Part shown: in pieces, positions 1 to 9,516 of the stretch
Position numbering within the stretch: the first letter of the stretch is position 1
How the letters are laid out: each line of letters begins with the position of its first letter
Assembly: GCA_001805055.1 (NCBI GenBank)
Contig: MHDZ01000042.1
Coordinates: 1 to 36,052 of the forward strand
Reading direction: 5' to 3'
From: Nitrospirae bacterium GWC2_57_13
GTDB taxonomy: Bacteria; Nitrospirota; UBA9217
DNA length: 36,052 nucleotides
Notes under the pieces: model-generated
Told to the model about the DNA's origin: nothing
The model's database searches: none
The model's input: only the letters and a program-made list of their open reading frames with translations
Translations under genes and position numbers: made by a program

Positions 1-73
1 GCTTCGCTTCGTTCGTCGTGACCAACTTACGGTGGGACTTGCACCCACAGGAGTGCGCCCATGCTGGGCGCAC
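1..73 (-). mobile_element. 5' end of a bacterial group II intron (class C-like), truncated by the window edge
   Basis: Reverse complement of 1-73 reads GTGCGCCCAGCATGGGCGCACTCCTGTGGGTGCAAGTCCCACCGTAAGTTGGTCACGACGAACGAAGCGAAGC. This closely resembles the 5' end of class IIC introns such as the O. iheyensis intron (GUGUGCCCGGCAUGGGUGCAGUCUAUAGGGUGAGAGUCCC...), and it lies immediately downstream of a terminator hairpin, the usual IIC target. Confidence 0.82.
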
Positions 74-74
74 C

Positions 75-106
75 ACAAAAAAAGGACGGCGCGAGCGCCG
101 TCCTTA
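75..106 (-). terminator. Rho-independent terminator
   Basis: Stem aaggacggcgc/gcgccgtcctt at 83-106 followed on the minus strand by a T-run (aaaaaaa on +). Confidence 0.8.
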
Positions 107-148
107 GAGTGACTGATTTCCGATCTTCCTTCTGCCTGAGGCGGCAGA

Positions 149-304
149 TCATTTGATTTTCTTTAATGACTTTTCCGGTTGTTTGTAGTGTCCCTTGTGT
201 TTGCCCGGATTATCCTTGATCACAATACAGCCCGAGACCGCGACCAGCATGAACACCAGGAACGCCGCGAGCGCAAAGCGGGTTGTTTGTGCATGGCCCT
301 GTAT
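149..304 (-). CDS. Small putative lipoprotein (lipobox VSGC); start codon unclear, possible frameshift
   Basis: The frame encodes RFALAAFLVFMLVAVSGC|IVIKDNPGKHKGHYKQPEKSLKKIK*, a signal peptide with lipobox. No standard in-frame start precedes it; the nearest ATG with an SD-like CAGGAG is out of frame. Confidence 0.4.
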   Translation of the reverse strand: MQGHAQTTRFALAAFLVFMLVAVSGCIVIKDNPGKHKGHYKQPEKSLKKIK

Positions 305-333
305 TCTCCTGTCCGACTGGTGTGGTGCGTAAA

Positions 334-1569
334 TTACAAACCTCCGTAAGAATGAAGGCCTGAAAGAACAAGATTCACGCCAAGATAGGTGAAGATCACG
401 CCCATGAAGCCCACGGCCGATATGACCGCCATCTGCGTGCCTTTCCATCCCCGCACAAAACGCGCATGCAGGTACAGGGAATAGATGAACCAGGTGATCA
501 AAGACCAGGTCTCCTTCGGGTCCCAGCTCCAGTAGGTGCCCCAGGCGCTGTTGGCCCAGACGGCGCCCATGGCAAGGCCGCCTACGCCGAAAAGCAGCCA
601 CCCGATGGCAATCATGCGGTACGTGAGGTCATCGAGATGTTCGGGCGAAGGCAGGAACTGCTTCAAGAGGGTTCTCAGCTTGAGCCCCTGGGACCAGACA
701 ACATAAAAGATAGCGAGCACACCGGCCCAGCAAAGAACAGCGACCGCCCGTGAGGAACTGAGAAAGGTCGATTCGAACATGTGCTTCTTGAACGTTTCCT
801 CGGCAGGGAGATGCCGGCCCTGGAACAGCACATAATCCAGGCCCATAAAGAGCAGCATGCCGGCGACCAGTGCGATGCAGAAGGACCAGAACAGATAGAC
901 CTGCGACCGGTTCCGGGCGCCTGCAACGACCAGGTACGTGAACCAGGCAAGCAGCAGAACGCCGACGCCCAGCCAGAAAACGACCTTGGCGCCCATACCC
1001 GTCAGGATGTATCCCAGCGCGACGACTGAGGCGATGACACCCAGGGCAAGATACAAATTGCCGGTCGGTCCGCGGTCCTCGGTGTCCATGAGAAGATAAA
1101 GTACGCTTACGGCGAACGCCACGGCGAACAGGGCGTAGCCGATGAAGCTCATCAGCACATGATACAGGAGCCAGTTGCTCTGCAGTGCCGGAACGAGAGG
1201 CGAGATATCAGCGCTGATGTCGGCCACGTTGATGAAGGCCAGCGCGAGAAATGCCACCGGCATGACGAAAGCGCCGAAGGCCCGGGTCTTGTACCGGTAC
1301 TCCACAATCAGGTAAATGAGCACCGTGCTCCAGGTGAAGAACACCAGGGACTCGTAGAGGTTAGACAGCGGCACTCTGCCGATCCCGAGCTTGTACGATT
1401 CGATCCAGCGCAGCGCCAGGGCCAGGGTCTGGATGGCGAGGCCTGCGTAAGTCACGCCCGAAGCCGCCATGCCAACTGCCTCTTTTTTGAAGATGAGGAA
1501 GCTGATATACAATATCATGGCGGCGAGATAGAAAAGCGTGGCAAAGGTGAAAAACGTAGAACTGTCCAT
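334..1569 (-). CDS. ccsB: Cytochrome c biogenesis protein CcsB/ResC (CcmC/CcsA family)
   Basis: Multi-TM protein with the tryptophan-rich motif WGTYWSWDPKETWSLITWFIYSLYLHAR (WWD domain). Start refined to MDSSTFFTF. Confidence 0.92.
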   Translation of the reverse strand: MDSSTFFTFATLFYLAAMILYISFLIFKKEAVGMAASGVTYAGLAIQTLALALRWIESYKLGIGRVPLSNLYESLVFFTWSTVLIYLIVEYRYKTRAFGAFVMPVAFLALAFINVADISADISPLVPALQSNWLLYHVLMSFIGYALFAVAFAVSVLYLLMDTEDRGPTGNLYLALGVIASVVALGYILTGMGAKVVFWLGVGVLLLAWFTYLVVAGARNRSQVYLFWSFCIALVAGMLLFMGLDYVLFQGRHLPAEETFKKHMFESTFLSSSRAVAVLCWAGVLAIFYVVWSQGLKLRTLLKQFLPSPEHLDDLTYRMIAIGWLLFGVGGLAMGAVWANSAWGTYWSWDPKETWSLITWFIYSLYLHARFVRGWKGTQMAVISAVGFMGVIFTYLGVNLVLSGLHSYGGL

Positions 1570-1609
1570 TGCATCCCTCCGGGTCGACCTGCGGACCCCT
1601 CTCAGAATA

Positions 1610-3112
1610 TTATTTTGAAAGCTCCTCAACGAGCGCGTTCACCTGGCGCTCCAGCGCCAGACGGTTCCGGTTCGCTGTCGCAGCCACGGTCACAACTGCC
1701 TGGCCCTTCCGGTCCTGGATCCTGATCCAGAGCTTCTGATGAGAGCCGAAGAAGGCATAGATCGGGCCAATGCACAGCAGCAGGAACCCGGTATAGACGA
1801 TCCACACCCCCGGATCTCTCGTAACCTGCAGGCCCGTGTACCGGGCGCCCCAGTAATCGACATAGCTGATCACATAGCCTTCTGGCATATAGGGCTCGCC
1901 CTGGTCCACCTTCAGCACCGTGGTCGTATAGAGGGCCTTCTTTCCCTGGTATATCTCAAGCCCCACGGTCGGATTCACCAGTTCATCGTTCCGCGACTGA
2001 AAAAATCTGATCTCTCCCGTCGAGGTGTGACGTGCCCCAAAGGCCGAAACCCCAAGGGCCTTGATCGTGCGGTCGATGGAGCGGACGTATGCCTCTCCGC
2101 CCGGATCGAGCACCACCATCTCGCCTTTCGACTCGCCGCTCTTGGGCCGCACATTCAGGACGATCTTGCCGTTCACGCCCGGGATGGTTCCATAACTGGA
2201 CTGGTAAAAGGTAATGCCCCGGTATTTGAGGGGATCGTTCACCTCGATCCGCTTGTCGAAGATCTTCGCGCCCTGAAGATTGAATACGGTCAGTTCGCTG
2301 TGGTACTCTGAAGGCATGCCCGTGGGACCCGAGGGGCCCTGGTAGTAGTCCACCTCGAAATCATTGCACCTGATGAAGAAACCGAGGGGCAGCCTCGCGA
2401 CGCCGCTCTGCGGGTCCTGGATCACCGAACTCTTGCTCACGCCGAGGACGGACATGAGCTTGTCCCACATCGGCTCGTTCCGGAGATACACGACCTGCGA
2501 ATGCTCGCCTTCTCCAAGGTTCAGGAATCCCTTGAAGCCGAAGAAGGCGCCGGTAAGCGCGCCCACGAAGATAAGGATGATGCTGATGTGGGTGATGTAG
2601 ACGCCCAGCCTGCTGTAGGCGCCCTTCTGTGAATAGAGCTGAACCATGCCCGGGCTGCTCGTCGACAGGAACCGGTAGCGCCTCGACTGGAGGGCCTGGA
2701 CAGCGCGCGCCTCGGCCTTGTCCGCACCGCCTTTGAACTGCAGTTCCTTCTTGAACGGCACGGCCTTGAGGGCCTCGTCGTCAATGGGCTTCAGCGGAGC
2801 GCGAATGGCGCTCAAGGCACGGGGAAAGCGCTCCAGCGTGCAGACCGTGAGATTCGCGGTGAACAGGAACAGCAGCAGCACAAACCACCAGGAATGATAC
2901 ATATCGAAGAACCCGAGAAACTCGAAGATGTTCACTGTGGCCGGGCTGTATTCCTGCAGGTACTGTTCCACAGGCTGGTTCTGCTGGATCACCGTGCCGA
3001 TGATGGAAACAATGGCGAGGACGATCAGCAGCACAACGGCAAGTTTTACCGAGGAAAAGAACTTCCATACTCTTTCCGAGACAAGCTCTACGACGCCCTT
3101 TTGGGTTTCCAA
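1610..3112 (-). CDS. resB: Cytochrome c biogenesis protein ResB
   Basis: ResB family pattern: VWKFFSSVKLAVVLLIVLAIVSIIGTVIQQNQ, GITFYQSSYG, C-terminal TM. Directly upstream of ccsB. Confidence 0.92.
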   Translation of the reverse strand: METQKGVVELVSERVWKFFSSVKLAVVLLIVLAIVSIIGTVIQQNQPVEQYLQEYSPATVNIFEFLGFFDMYHSWWFVLLLFLFTANLTVCTLERFPRALSAIRAPLKPIDDEALKAVPFKKELQFKGGADKAEARAVQALQSRRYRFLSTSSPGMVQLYSQKGAYSRLGVYITHISIILIFVGALTGAFFGFKGFLNLGEGEHSQVVYLRNEPMWDKLMSVLGVSKSSVIQDPQSGVARLPLGFFIRCNDFEVDYYQGPSGPTGMPSEYHSELTVFNLQGAKIFDKRIEVNDPLKYRGITFYQSSYGTIPGVNGKIVLNVRPKSGESKGEMVVLDPGGEAYVRSIDRTIKALGVSAFGARHTSTGEIRFFQSRNDELVNPTVGLEIYQGKKALYTTTVLKVDQGEPYMPEGYVISYVDYWGARYTGLQVTRDPGVWIVYTGFLLLCIGPIYAFFGSHQKLWIRIQDRKGQAVVTVAATANRNRLALERQVNALVEELSK

Positions 3113-3294
3113 GACGACCCTCCCCCCGAATGCGATCCTGTTCAGACAAACAAGGTTTGGTAAATTAACATAGTAAATCCGACGCTGTCAAGAAATATCA
3201 CCTTCTCCGGCTGGCAAGGCACTACCGGAGAGCCGGGGAATACAGCCGCCGGACGCTATTAAAAGGACCGCCTCATCGCGGAAGATGCGCATCG

Positions 3295-4236
3295 TCACAC
3301 ATGGTTCCTGAGCATCAGCTCGGCAGGATGGGGGGCAAGGTAGACCTGCGTTCTGAGATAGGGATCGTCGTATTTTTTTGCATAATGACCCATCAGAACC
3401 AGAGGCACGATGAGCGGCACTAGACCCCGGTTGTACTGTCCGATGACCTCCCGCAACTCTTTTTTTTCGCCGGCCGCAAGCTGCTTCATGAAATAACCCG
3501 ATATATGGTGCAGCACCTTCACATTCTTCCTGACCGTAGCCTCCAGTGCCAGGGCTTCCATGAGCGTTCGAAAATACTCCTCTCTGACGGCTCGTCCGCC
3601 GCCGCCGGCCACGAGGGCGCCCAGGATGCGCAGGTGCTTCTGACTGTGCGCCATGATCAGGAACTTGTGGTCCCGGTGGAACGCCGCGAGACCCGATGGT
3701 GAAGCGCCGCCGGCAAGAAAGTCCTTCCAGCGCCGGCACACGAAGACCTGCCTGATGAAATTCTCCCGCAGCCTCGGGTCCCGCAGCCTTGCCTCATCCT
3801 CCACCGGCAAGAGAGGGAAGCGCTCCATGAAGGCGCGGGCGAAGATCCCGGCGCCCGTTGCCACCGGCATGCCGGCATCGGAATAGATCGTGACACCGCC
3901 CATGCCGGAGCTGGGAGATCGGCTCTTGAACACAAATCCGCAGAGACCCAACCGCTCCAGGTCCGAAAACCTCCTGCGGGCCCAGGAAAGCATCCGCTCC
4001 GTATGGTCGATTCCGGTACTGATGGTGCAAAGGCGGTAGGATTTCTTCGTGCCGACCAGCCACAGGGCTTCTCGCGGCACCGGCAGCCCTGCCTCAACCT
4101 CGGGACAGACGGGCACCCACCGAACGAACGGACCCAGCGTTTCCCTGAGAAAGGGATCGAGCTTATGGCCGCCGTCATACCGCACCTGCGCTCCGAGCAG
4201 GCAGGCGCTGATGCCGATCCTGATCTTCGGTGTCAC
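3295..4236 (-). CDS. DUF523 + DUF1722 (YbgA-like) domain protein
   Basis: N-terminus IRIGISACLLGAQVRYDGGHKLD...VPVCPEVEAGLPVPREALWLVG (DUF523); C-terminus HRDHKFLIMAHSQKHLRILG...YRRGL/LVPLIVPLVLMGHYAKKYDDPYLRTQVYLAPHPAELMLRNHV (DUF1722). Confidence 0.88.
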   Translation of the reverse strand: MTPKIRIGISACLLGAQVRYDGGHKLDPFLRETLGPFVRWVPVCPEVEAGLPVPREALWLVGTKKSYRLCTISTGIDHTERMLSWARRRFSDLERLGLCGFVFKSRSPSSGMGGVTIYSDAGMPVATGAGIFARAFMERFPLLPVEDEARLRDPRLRENFIRQVFVCRRWKDFLAGGASPSGLAAFHRDHKFLIMAHSQKHLRILGALVAGGGGRAVREEYFRTLMEALALEATVRKNVKVLHHISGYFMKQLAAGEKKELREVIGQYNRGLVPLIVPLVLMGHYAKKYDDPYLRTQVYLAPHPAELMLRNHV

Positions 4237-4514
4237 CTGAAAACCCCCTTAGTACGCCGTTCCCTGACGCGCCTTCGTTGAACCATGGAGGGAGCGTCTG
4301 ACCCGAGTAGTTACGGATGCGTCCATTATAGCCTGCTTTCCCAAGGATGAAAACACCGTCCATGAGTGTCCGGCCCTGCCGCGCCTTTCCGCGCCGACGG
4401 CATGTCCCTGAATAAAGGTCTTTACTCCGCACCGGCTTTTTTGGTATGATTGCCAGGCGTCCGCAAAAAGAGAGTAGCGACGCTGCTGTATGTTCCCCTT
4501 CGAAAGGACCGGGC

Positions 4515-5816
4515 ATGAGAAACAACATCGTTTCACTGGGGGCCGACGAGCTGAAATACGAGATCCGCGAGATCGTCGCCGTGGCCAAGGAGTTCGAGAA
4601 GCTCGGCAGGACCATTATCTGGGAGAACATCGGCGATCCCGTGCAGAAGGGCGAGAAGATACCGTCCTGGATCAAGGATCTCGTGATCGAGGCTGCGAAG
4701 GAAGATTCCACCTACGCCTATTCGCCGACAAGAGGCCTCGACGCCACCCGTGAATTCCTCGCAAACCTTGCCAACGACAACGGCAACGTGCGCATCACGA
4801 AGGAAGACATCATTTTCTTCAACGGTCTCGGCGATGCGATAAGCAAGATTTATGGCCAGCTCAAGCGCGAATTCCGCGTCATCGGCCCGAGCCCGGCCTA
4901 CAGCACCCACTCGTCGGCCGAGGCGTCGCACGCCGGCGCGGAATATCTATCCTACTCCCTCGACCCGCAGAACCTCTGGTATCCTGATCTGAACGACCTC
5001 CGGATGAAGGTCAAGTACAATCCGGCCATCTCGGGCATCCTGGTCATCAACCCCGACAACCCCACGGGCGCCGTCTACCCGAAGGAGATCCTGCAGGATA
5101 TTGTGGCTATCGCACAGGAGTACGACCTCTTTGTCGTCTGCGACGAGATCTACATCAACCTGACCTTCAACGGCAAGAAAGCAGTGCCCCTTGCCAAGGT
5201 CATCGGCGACGTCTGCGGCATTTCCATGAAGGGCATCTCTAAAGAGCTTCCCTGGCCCGGGTCCCGCTGCGGCTGGATCGAGGTCTATAACGCCAAGAAC
5301 GATCCCGTCTTCACCAAGTATGTAAAGAGCATCCTGGACAACAAAATGCTGGAGGTCTGCTCCACCACGCTCCCCCAGAAGGTGATTCCCGGGATCCTGG
5401 GCGACAGCCGGTATCCCAAACATATCAGCGACAGAAACAAGGCCTACGAACAGCGGGCCAATATCGCCTATGATCTTCTGAAGGACATCGGCGGCATCGT
5501 GGTGAACAGAACGAACGGCGCCTTTTACATGACCGTAATGTTCGAAGAAGGCGTGCTGAACGACCGGCAGACGCTGCCGGTCAAGGAAGCGCCTATCCGG
5601 GAGTATGTCGATCGCCTGACGCGGGGCGTGGCGCTGGACAAGCGTTTCGTCTATTACCTGCTGGCCTCCACGGGCATCTGCGTTGTCCCGCTCACGGGCT
5701 TCAACTGCGGCCTCAAGGGCTTCCGTGCAACGCTGCTGGAATCGGATGAACAGCGGTTCAGCGATATCTATCGCGCCCTTCGGGACAAGATCATCGAGTA
5801 CCTGAAGAGCGCCTGA
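4515..5816 (+). CDS. Pyridoxal-phosphate-dependent aminotransferase (class I/II)
   Basis: NPDNPTGAVYPKEIL, DEIYINLTF, and SKELPWPGSRCGWIEV, a PLP-Lys region typical of fold type I. Start refined to MRNNIVSLGADELKYEIREIV after an AAGGACC SD-like sequence. Confidence 0.9.
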   Translation: MRNNIVSLGADELKYEIREIVAVAKEFEKLGRTIIWENIGDPVQKGEKIPSWIKDLVIEAAKEDSTYAYSPTRGLDATREFLANLANDNGNVRITKEDIIFFNGLGDAISKIYGQLKREFRVIGPSPAYSTHSSAEASHAGAEYLSYSLDPQNLWYPDLNDLRMKVKYNPAISGILVINPDNPTGAVYPKEILQDIVAIAQEYDLFVVCDEIYINLTFNGKKAVPLAKVIGDVCGISMKGISKELPWPGSRCGWIEVYNAKNDPVFTKYVKSILDNKMLEVCSTTLPQKVIPGILGDSRYPKHISDRNKAYEQRANIAYDLLKDIGGIVVNRTNGAFYMTVMFEEGVLNDRQTLPVKEAPIREYVDRLTRGVALDKRFVYYLLASTGICVVPLTGFNCGLKGFRATLLESDEQRFSDIYRALRDKIIEYLKSA

Positions 5817-5966
5817 GGTCCGCAGCCTTCTGCAACGGCTTGACAGACCGTGCGATCAGTGCTATTGCTAGAAGTAACGGACCGAATATTTTTTCCTGTC
5901 AAGCATGGACGGGAAGCATCTTATTGAAGTATCTACCTTTTTCGGGTCGAGACGGAGGCCTCTGCA

Positions 5967-6890
5967 ATGAGACGGATGCTTTGTTCCCTTGGCGGCGCGA
6001 TTTTATCCCTCTTTTTTATAACCTCGACGGCGCTTGCCTGGGGCTCTGCCACGCATGCCTACATTGCAGACCAGCTCGATAAAAAGCGGGGCTCGAAAAA
6101 CTCTCTGGAAATGTACAGCACCATGGCCCCGGACCTCTTTAATTATCAATTCGGCTCTCCCTTTGGCTCGAACCTCTATCTGCAGACCCACTTCAAGTTC
6201 ATGAACGTCTCGGACCGCGCCCAGACCGGCCGGCAAAAGGCCATGTCCGCCGGATTCGTCAGCCAGAACGACCTCTGGGGAGCTGATTCCACGGCGCATC
6301 ATGCCAGCAGAACGCTCAGCCCTGCTGAAGGATATGTGGTCACCAAAGCCGCGGTGCTCGCTGCCGAGGCGCCCCTGCCCGCGGGACTGGGCATCCCCGC
6401 TGACGCTGCCGACGAACTCTATCATGTCTTCGTCGAGGCTGGCGTTGATGTGCTGACCAAACGCCTCGATCCTCTCCTGGGACAGAAGATCACCCGCTCC
6501 GCCCTGGCCAGAAGCTGGGGCTTCCCCTACCTGCTGTCGCGGGCCTATGCAGCGGACCTTGCCGTTTATTACGGCACCGAGGATCTGGCCCGCCGGGCGA
6601 TCTTCGCTGCGGAAGCAAACTTCCGGAAAATGATGATACTCTACGGCGTGGCGCTCGCCCAGGATGAGGCAACGACCATTGAACTCCTTGCCGAAGAGCT
6701 TGCCGATCTTGCTGAAGGATTTCTCGCTCCCCGAGGAGTTGCGCTGCCTCCCCGCGAAGTTGTCCATCAGATCATTTCTCTGGAGATCCAGCGGGCCATG
6801 GCGCTCTGCGCTCCTGATTTCGAAAAAGAACTTGCCGGCACGATCACCTCCGTGGACCAGCAACTTATGCTGAACGGCATCACCGACTGA
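5967..6890 (+). CDS. Zinc-dependent phospholipase C-like secreted protein
   Basis: Signal peptide followed by ALAWGSATHAYIADQLDKK (WG.aTH.yIA motif) and spaced His/Asp residues including DSTAHHASR. Confidence 0.7.
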   Translation: MRRMLCSLGGAILSLFFITSTALAWGSATHAYIADQLDKKRGSKNSLEMYSTMAPDLFNYQFGSPFGSNLYLQTHFKFMNVSDRAQTGRQKAMSAGFVSQNDLWGADSTAHHASRTLSPAEGYVVTKAAVLAAEAPLPAGLGIPADAADELYHVFVEAGVDVLTKRLDPLLGQKITRSALARSWGFPYLLSRAYAADLAVYYGTEDLARRAIFAAEANFRKMMILYGVALAQDEATTIELLAEELADLAEGFLAPRGVALPPREVVHQIISLEIQRAMALCAPDFEKELAGTITSVDQQLMLNGITD

Positions 6891-6927
6891 TCTTCCAGAT
6901 CACTTCCAGGCCAACCAGGCATTTTAC

Positions 6928-6956
6928 AAGAGGGATCACAATCCCTCTTTTTTTTC
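6928..6956 (+). terminator. Rho-independent terminator of the phospholipase C-like gene, overlapping the 3' end of the convergent CDS
   Basis: agagggat-caca-atccctct stem followed by tttttttt. Confidence 0.85.
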
Positions 6957-7478
6957 GTTCTCCCCCTCCACGAGCTGATGGAACAGGCTTGACTCCCGCT
7001 GATAGAACCCCTGCGTATGGAACGACTCCTCCAGCAATAAGAGCTCGTAATCAAGATGATGGCAGATCTCGTGCAGAAGGGTCCTGAGGAATGAACGGAA
7101 GGCGACAACGCGGCGATGCTTTGCCGTTCGCATCCAGAGGGTGATGACGGCCGATGCACGGCCCTCGGCGGGCTCGTACAAGCCGTGCAGCTCTCCCCAG
7201 GAGCCCGTCGGCCGGGCAGCGAGCACCCGGACCCGCAGCGGAGGAATCGCGAGCGCATCGGTGATCCCCTTCCCGATCTGCCGGCAGAGACGTTCCGCGC
7301 TTGCACGGTCCTGCTCCAGCAGGGCGCTCTGCAGCGCAGGTATGATCGGCTTCAGATCGTCGCTCGAACTGAGCGGGATGGATGGAATGGCATCGCTCTT
7401 CAGGTAGGTCCGCTTCTGCGAAGCTGAAAGTTTGTTGTAATAGGAAAAGACCATGGGCCAACGTTCATGGACCGTCAT
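6936..7478 (-). CDS. Hypothetical protein with zincin-like HExxH motif
   Basis: LLHEICHHLDYELLLLEESFHTQGFYQRESSLFHQL contains HEICH (HExxH). Confidence 0.6.
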   Translation of the reverse strand: MTVHERWPMVFSYYNKLSASQKRTYLKSDAIPSIPLSSSDDLKPIIPALQSALLEQDRASAERLCRQIGKGITDALAIPPLRVRVLAARPTGSWGELHGLYEPAEGRASAVITLWMRTAKHRRVVAFRSFLRTLLHEICHHLDYELLLLEESFHTQGFYQRESSLFHQLVEGENEKKEGL

Positions 7479-7492
7479 ACAGCACGCGGTCC

Positions 7493-9319
7493 TTAACGGA
7501 ATTTCCTGAGCTTCTTTGCGAGCGATGTGGTCTCGTCGAGCAGCGCCTCCACCTCATCAAGCCCCCGGCCCCAGAATCTCTTATCCGAGATGTCCACGCC
7601 GAGCTGTGAAAAGATATTCTTCGGAGAATCCGACACGCCGGCGGCCAGGAAGCCCTTCACTTTGGTGATGAAACCGGCGTCCTGCCGCACGGAATGCTGG
7701 AGCGACTTTGAGATAAGCAGGCCGCTGGCGTAGGAGTACACATAGAAGAACGAGCGGATGTGGCTCCAATAGACCCACCAGTTCTCAGATCCCTTTGACT
7801 GCGCGACAGCATCGCCCATATAGAAAGCCATATGGGTCCTGAACAGCGCTCCGATCTCCTCCTTCGAGAGATAACCCTTATTCCGGAACGCTGCATGCAG
7901 CTCCTGCTCGAAGCGGTAGCACGCCACCTGCCGGAAGATGGTGGAGACATCATCATTCAGCTTCATCATCATGACGGCAAGCCGCTGATCGTCGTCGGCA
8001 TCCCGCATCACTTCGCGCAGCACAAAGTCCTCGAGGAACGTACTCGCCACCTCGGCCGTTGACATGGGCGACCCGAAGTTCAGCGCGTTCTGGCGGGACC
8101 GCATCAGCTCATTATTGATCCCGTGCCCCAGTTCATGAGCAATGGTCAGCACATCATGCAGCTTGTTCGTGTGGTTCAGGAGTATGAACGTGGGCTGCGA
8201 CAAGAGGTGGTGCACGCAGAAGGCGCCGCCGGTCTTCCCTTTCCGCGGAAAAACATCGATCTGGCCCTTCTGGAGATAGCCGTCATAGATGCCCGCGAAC
8301 TCGTCATCAAGGCCGCGCATCACGCGGAGCACCAGTGCGCTCGCATCAGAGAAGGGATAGGACCCGTCGATCCTGCCGTATTCCACGTTCCGTTCATGAT
8401 ATTTGAGACGCCTTACTTTTAGCAGGCGGGCCTTCAGCCGATAGTACCGGCGTGCGATATCGAACCGGTCCGAAACAGCGGCTATGAGCGAATCCACCAC
8501 GTCGCTCTCGATATCATCGCTTATGTGGCGCCCCAGATCGGGCCGCGCCATGCCGCGCAGCTCATCGTCCACTTTCTTGTTCGCCAAGACTGAGTTGAGC
8601 TCTGCCTCGGCCACCTCCACGTTCTTCCCAAGGATATCATTAAACGCTGCGGCTGCGGTGTCGCGCACACTCTTTTTCTTGCTGTTCATCAGGGTCAGGA
8701 TGTCCTGCATGGTCCTGGCGCCGCGCGTGCCGTCCTCAAGCAGTACGATCCGCTCTTCCTTCGAAAGAAATCCGAAGATCATCTTGACCCAGTTGGAGTG
8801 GGACGTGGACGTCTTGAGGTTCAGGACCTTTTCCTCGGCCTCGCTCAGGAGGTAGCGGGACTGGGCGAAAATCCGGCTCAGAAAATGGCGGTACACGCCG
8901 AGGCTTTCGGCGTTCAGGAACCGCTCCTGCTGGTCCGGCGGGATCTTTGCGATGCGCAGAAGGAAGAACTGGCTGTCGTTCCCGATCTTCTTGCTGAACT
9001 CCTCGATCTTGTTGTACTTCGCCTTGAGCTTCGGGTCATTCTGGTCCTGCTGGGTCCGGAGCCAGATATAGTACCCGGCGTCGCCGTCAGCCCCGTACTG
9101 GCGCTGCCATGCTTCATAGTCGTCCAGGGCCTGGCGCATGACCGCCGGGTCTGTCAAATAATCGGTGCGGTCCTTCCATGCGTCAATGAACGCATAGCTT
9201 CGCGCGCGTACCTCTTCCAGGTTCCGCTCGATGGCGGGATCGTCATCGCACTGGAACAGGGAGGAAAGGTCCCAGGTTATATTCTTGCTGCCAGCCGATA
9301 GCCTGCCGCTCTTTTTCAC
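7493..9319 (-). CDS. pepF: Oligoendopeptidase F, M3 family metallopeptidase
   Basis: HELGHGINNELM active site, FVLREVMRD, YMGDAVAQSKGSENWWVYWSHIRSFFYVYSYASG. Confidence 0.92.
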   Translation of the reverse strand: MKKSGRLSAGSKNITWDLSSLFQCDDDPAIERNLEEVRARSYAFIDAWKDRTDYLTDPAVMRQALDDYEAWQRQYGADGDAGYYIWLRTQQDQNDPKLKAKYNKIEEFSKKIGNDSQFFLLRIAKIPPDQQERFLNAESLGVYRHFLSRIFAQSRYLLSEAEEKVLNLKTSTSHSNWVKMIFGFLSKEERIVLLEDGTRGARTMQDILTLMNSKKKSVRDTAAAAFNDILGKNVEVAEAELNSVLANKKVDDELRGMARPDLGRHISDDIESDVVDSLIAAVSDRFDIARRYYRLKARLLKVRRLKYHERNVEYGRIDGSYPFSDASALVLRVMRGLDDEFAGIYDGYLQKGQIDVFPRKGKTGGAFCVHHLLSQPTFILLNHTNKLHDVLTIAHELGHGINNELMRSRQNALNFGSPMSTAEVASTFLEDFVLREVMRDADDDQRLAVMMMKLNDDVSTIFRQVACYRFEQELHAAFRNKGYLSKEEIGALFRTHMAFYMGDAVAQSKGSENWWVYWSHIRSFFYVYSYASGLLISKSLQHSVRQDAGFITKVKGFLAAGVSDSPKNIFSQLGVDISDKRFWGRGLDEVEALLDETTSLAKKLRKFR

Positions 9320-9355
9320 TATCCGCCTCCTTCAGAAGCCTCTTTCGTATTTCTG

Positions 9356-9516
9356 TTAAGCATCACCACTACTCAGCCCGCGAAACAGCGTCCCCGGCCT
9401 CCGCGCAAACCACTTGTGTACCGCGATAATAGGCCGATAGTTCTGCTGAATCTGCTTTTCACGGAGAGCCAGAGACGAGATGAATGATATGTCGAATTTC
9501 TTTTGATGGACATAGA
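9356..9516 (-). pseudogene. N-terminal remnant of a DNA methylase (DUF1156-like)
   Basis: Minus frame encodes KKFDISFISSLALREKQIQQNYRPIIAVHKWFARRPGTLFRGLSSGDA*. It resembles the N-terminus of DUF1156/adenine-specific DNA methylases (K-x-I-HKWFARR signature), then stops where several hundred more residues would be expected. Confidence 0.6.

Noticed and set aside
1-60. tRNA T-arm-like sequence (gggacttgcaccc)
   Set aside because: No acceptor, anticodon or CCA context; the full stretch fits a group IIC intron 5' domain better.
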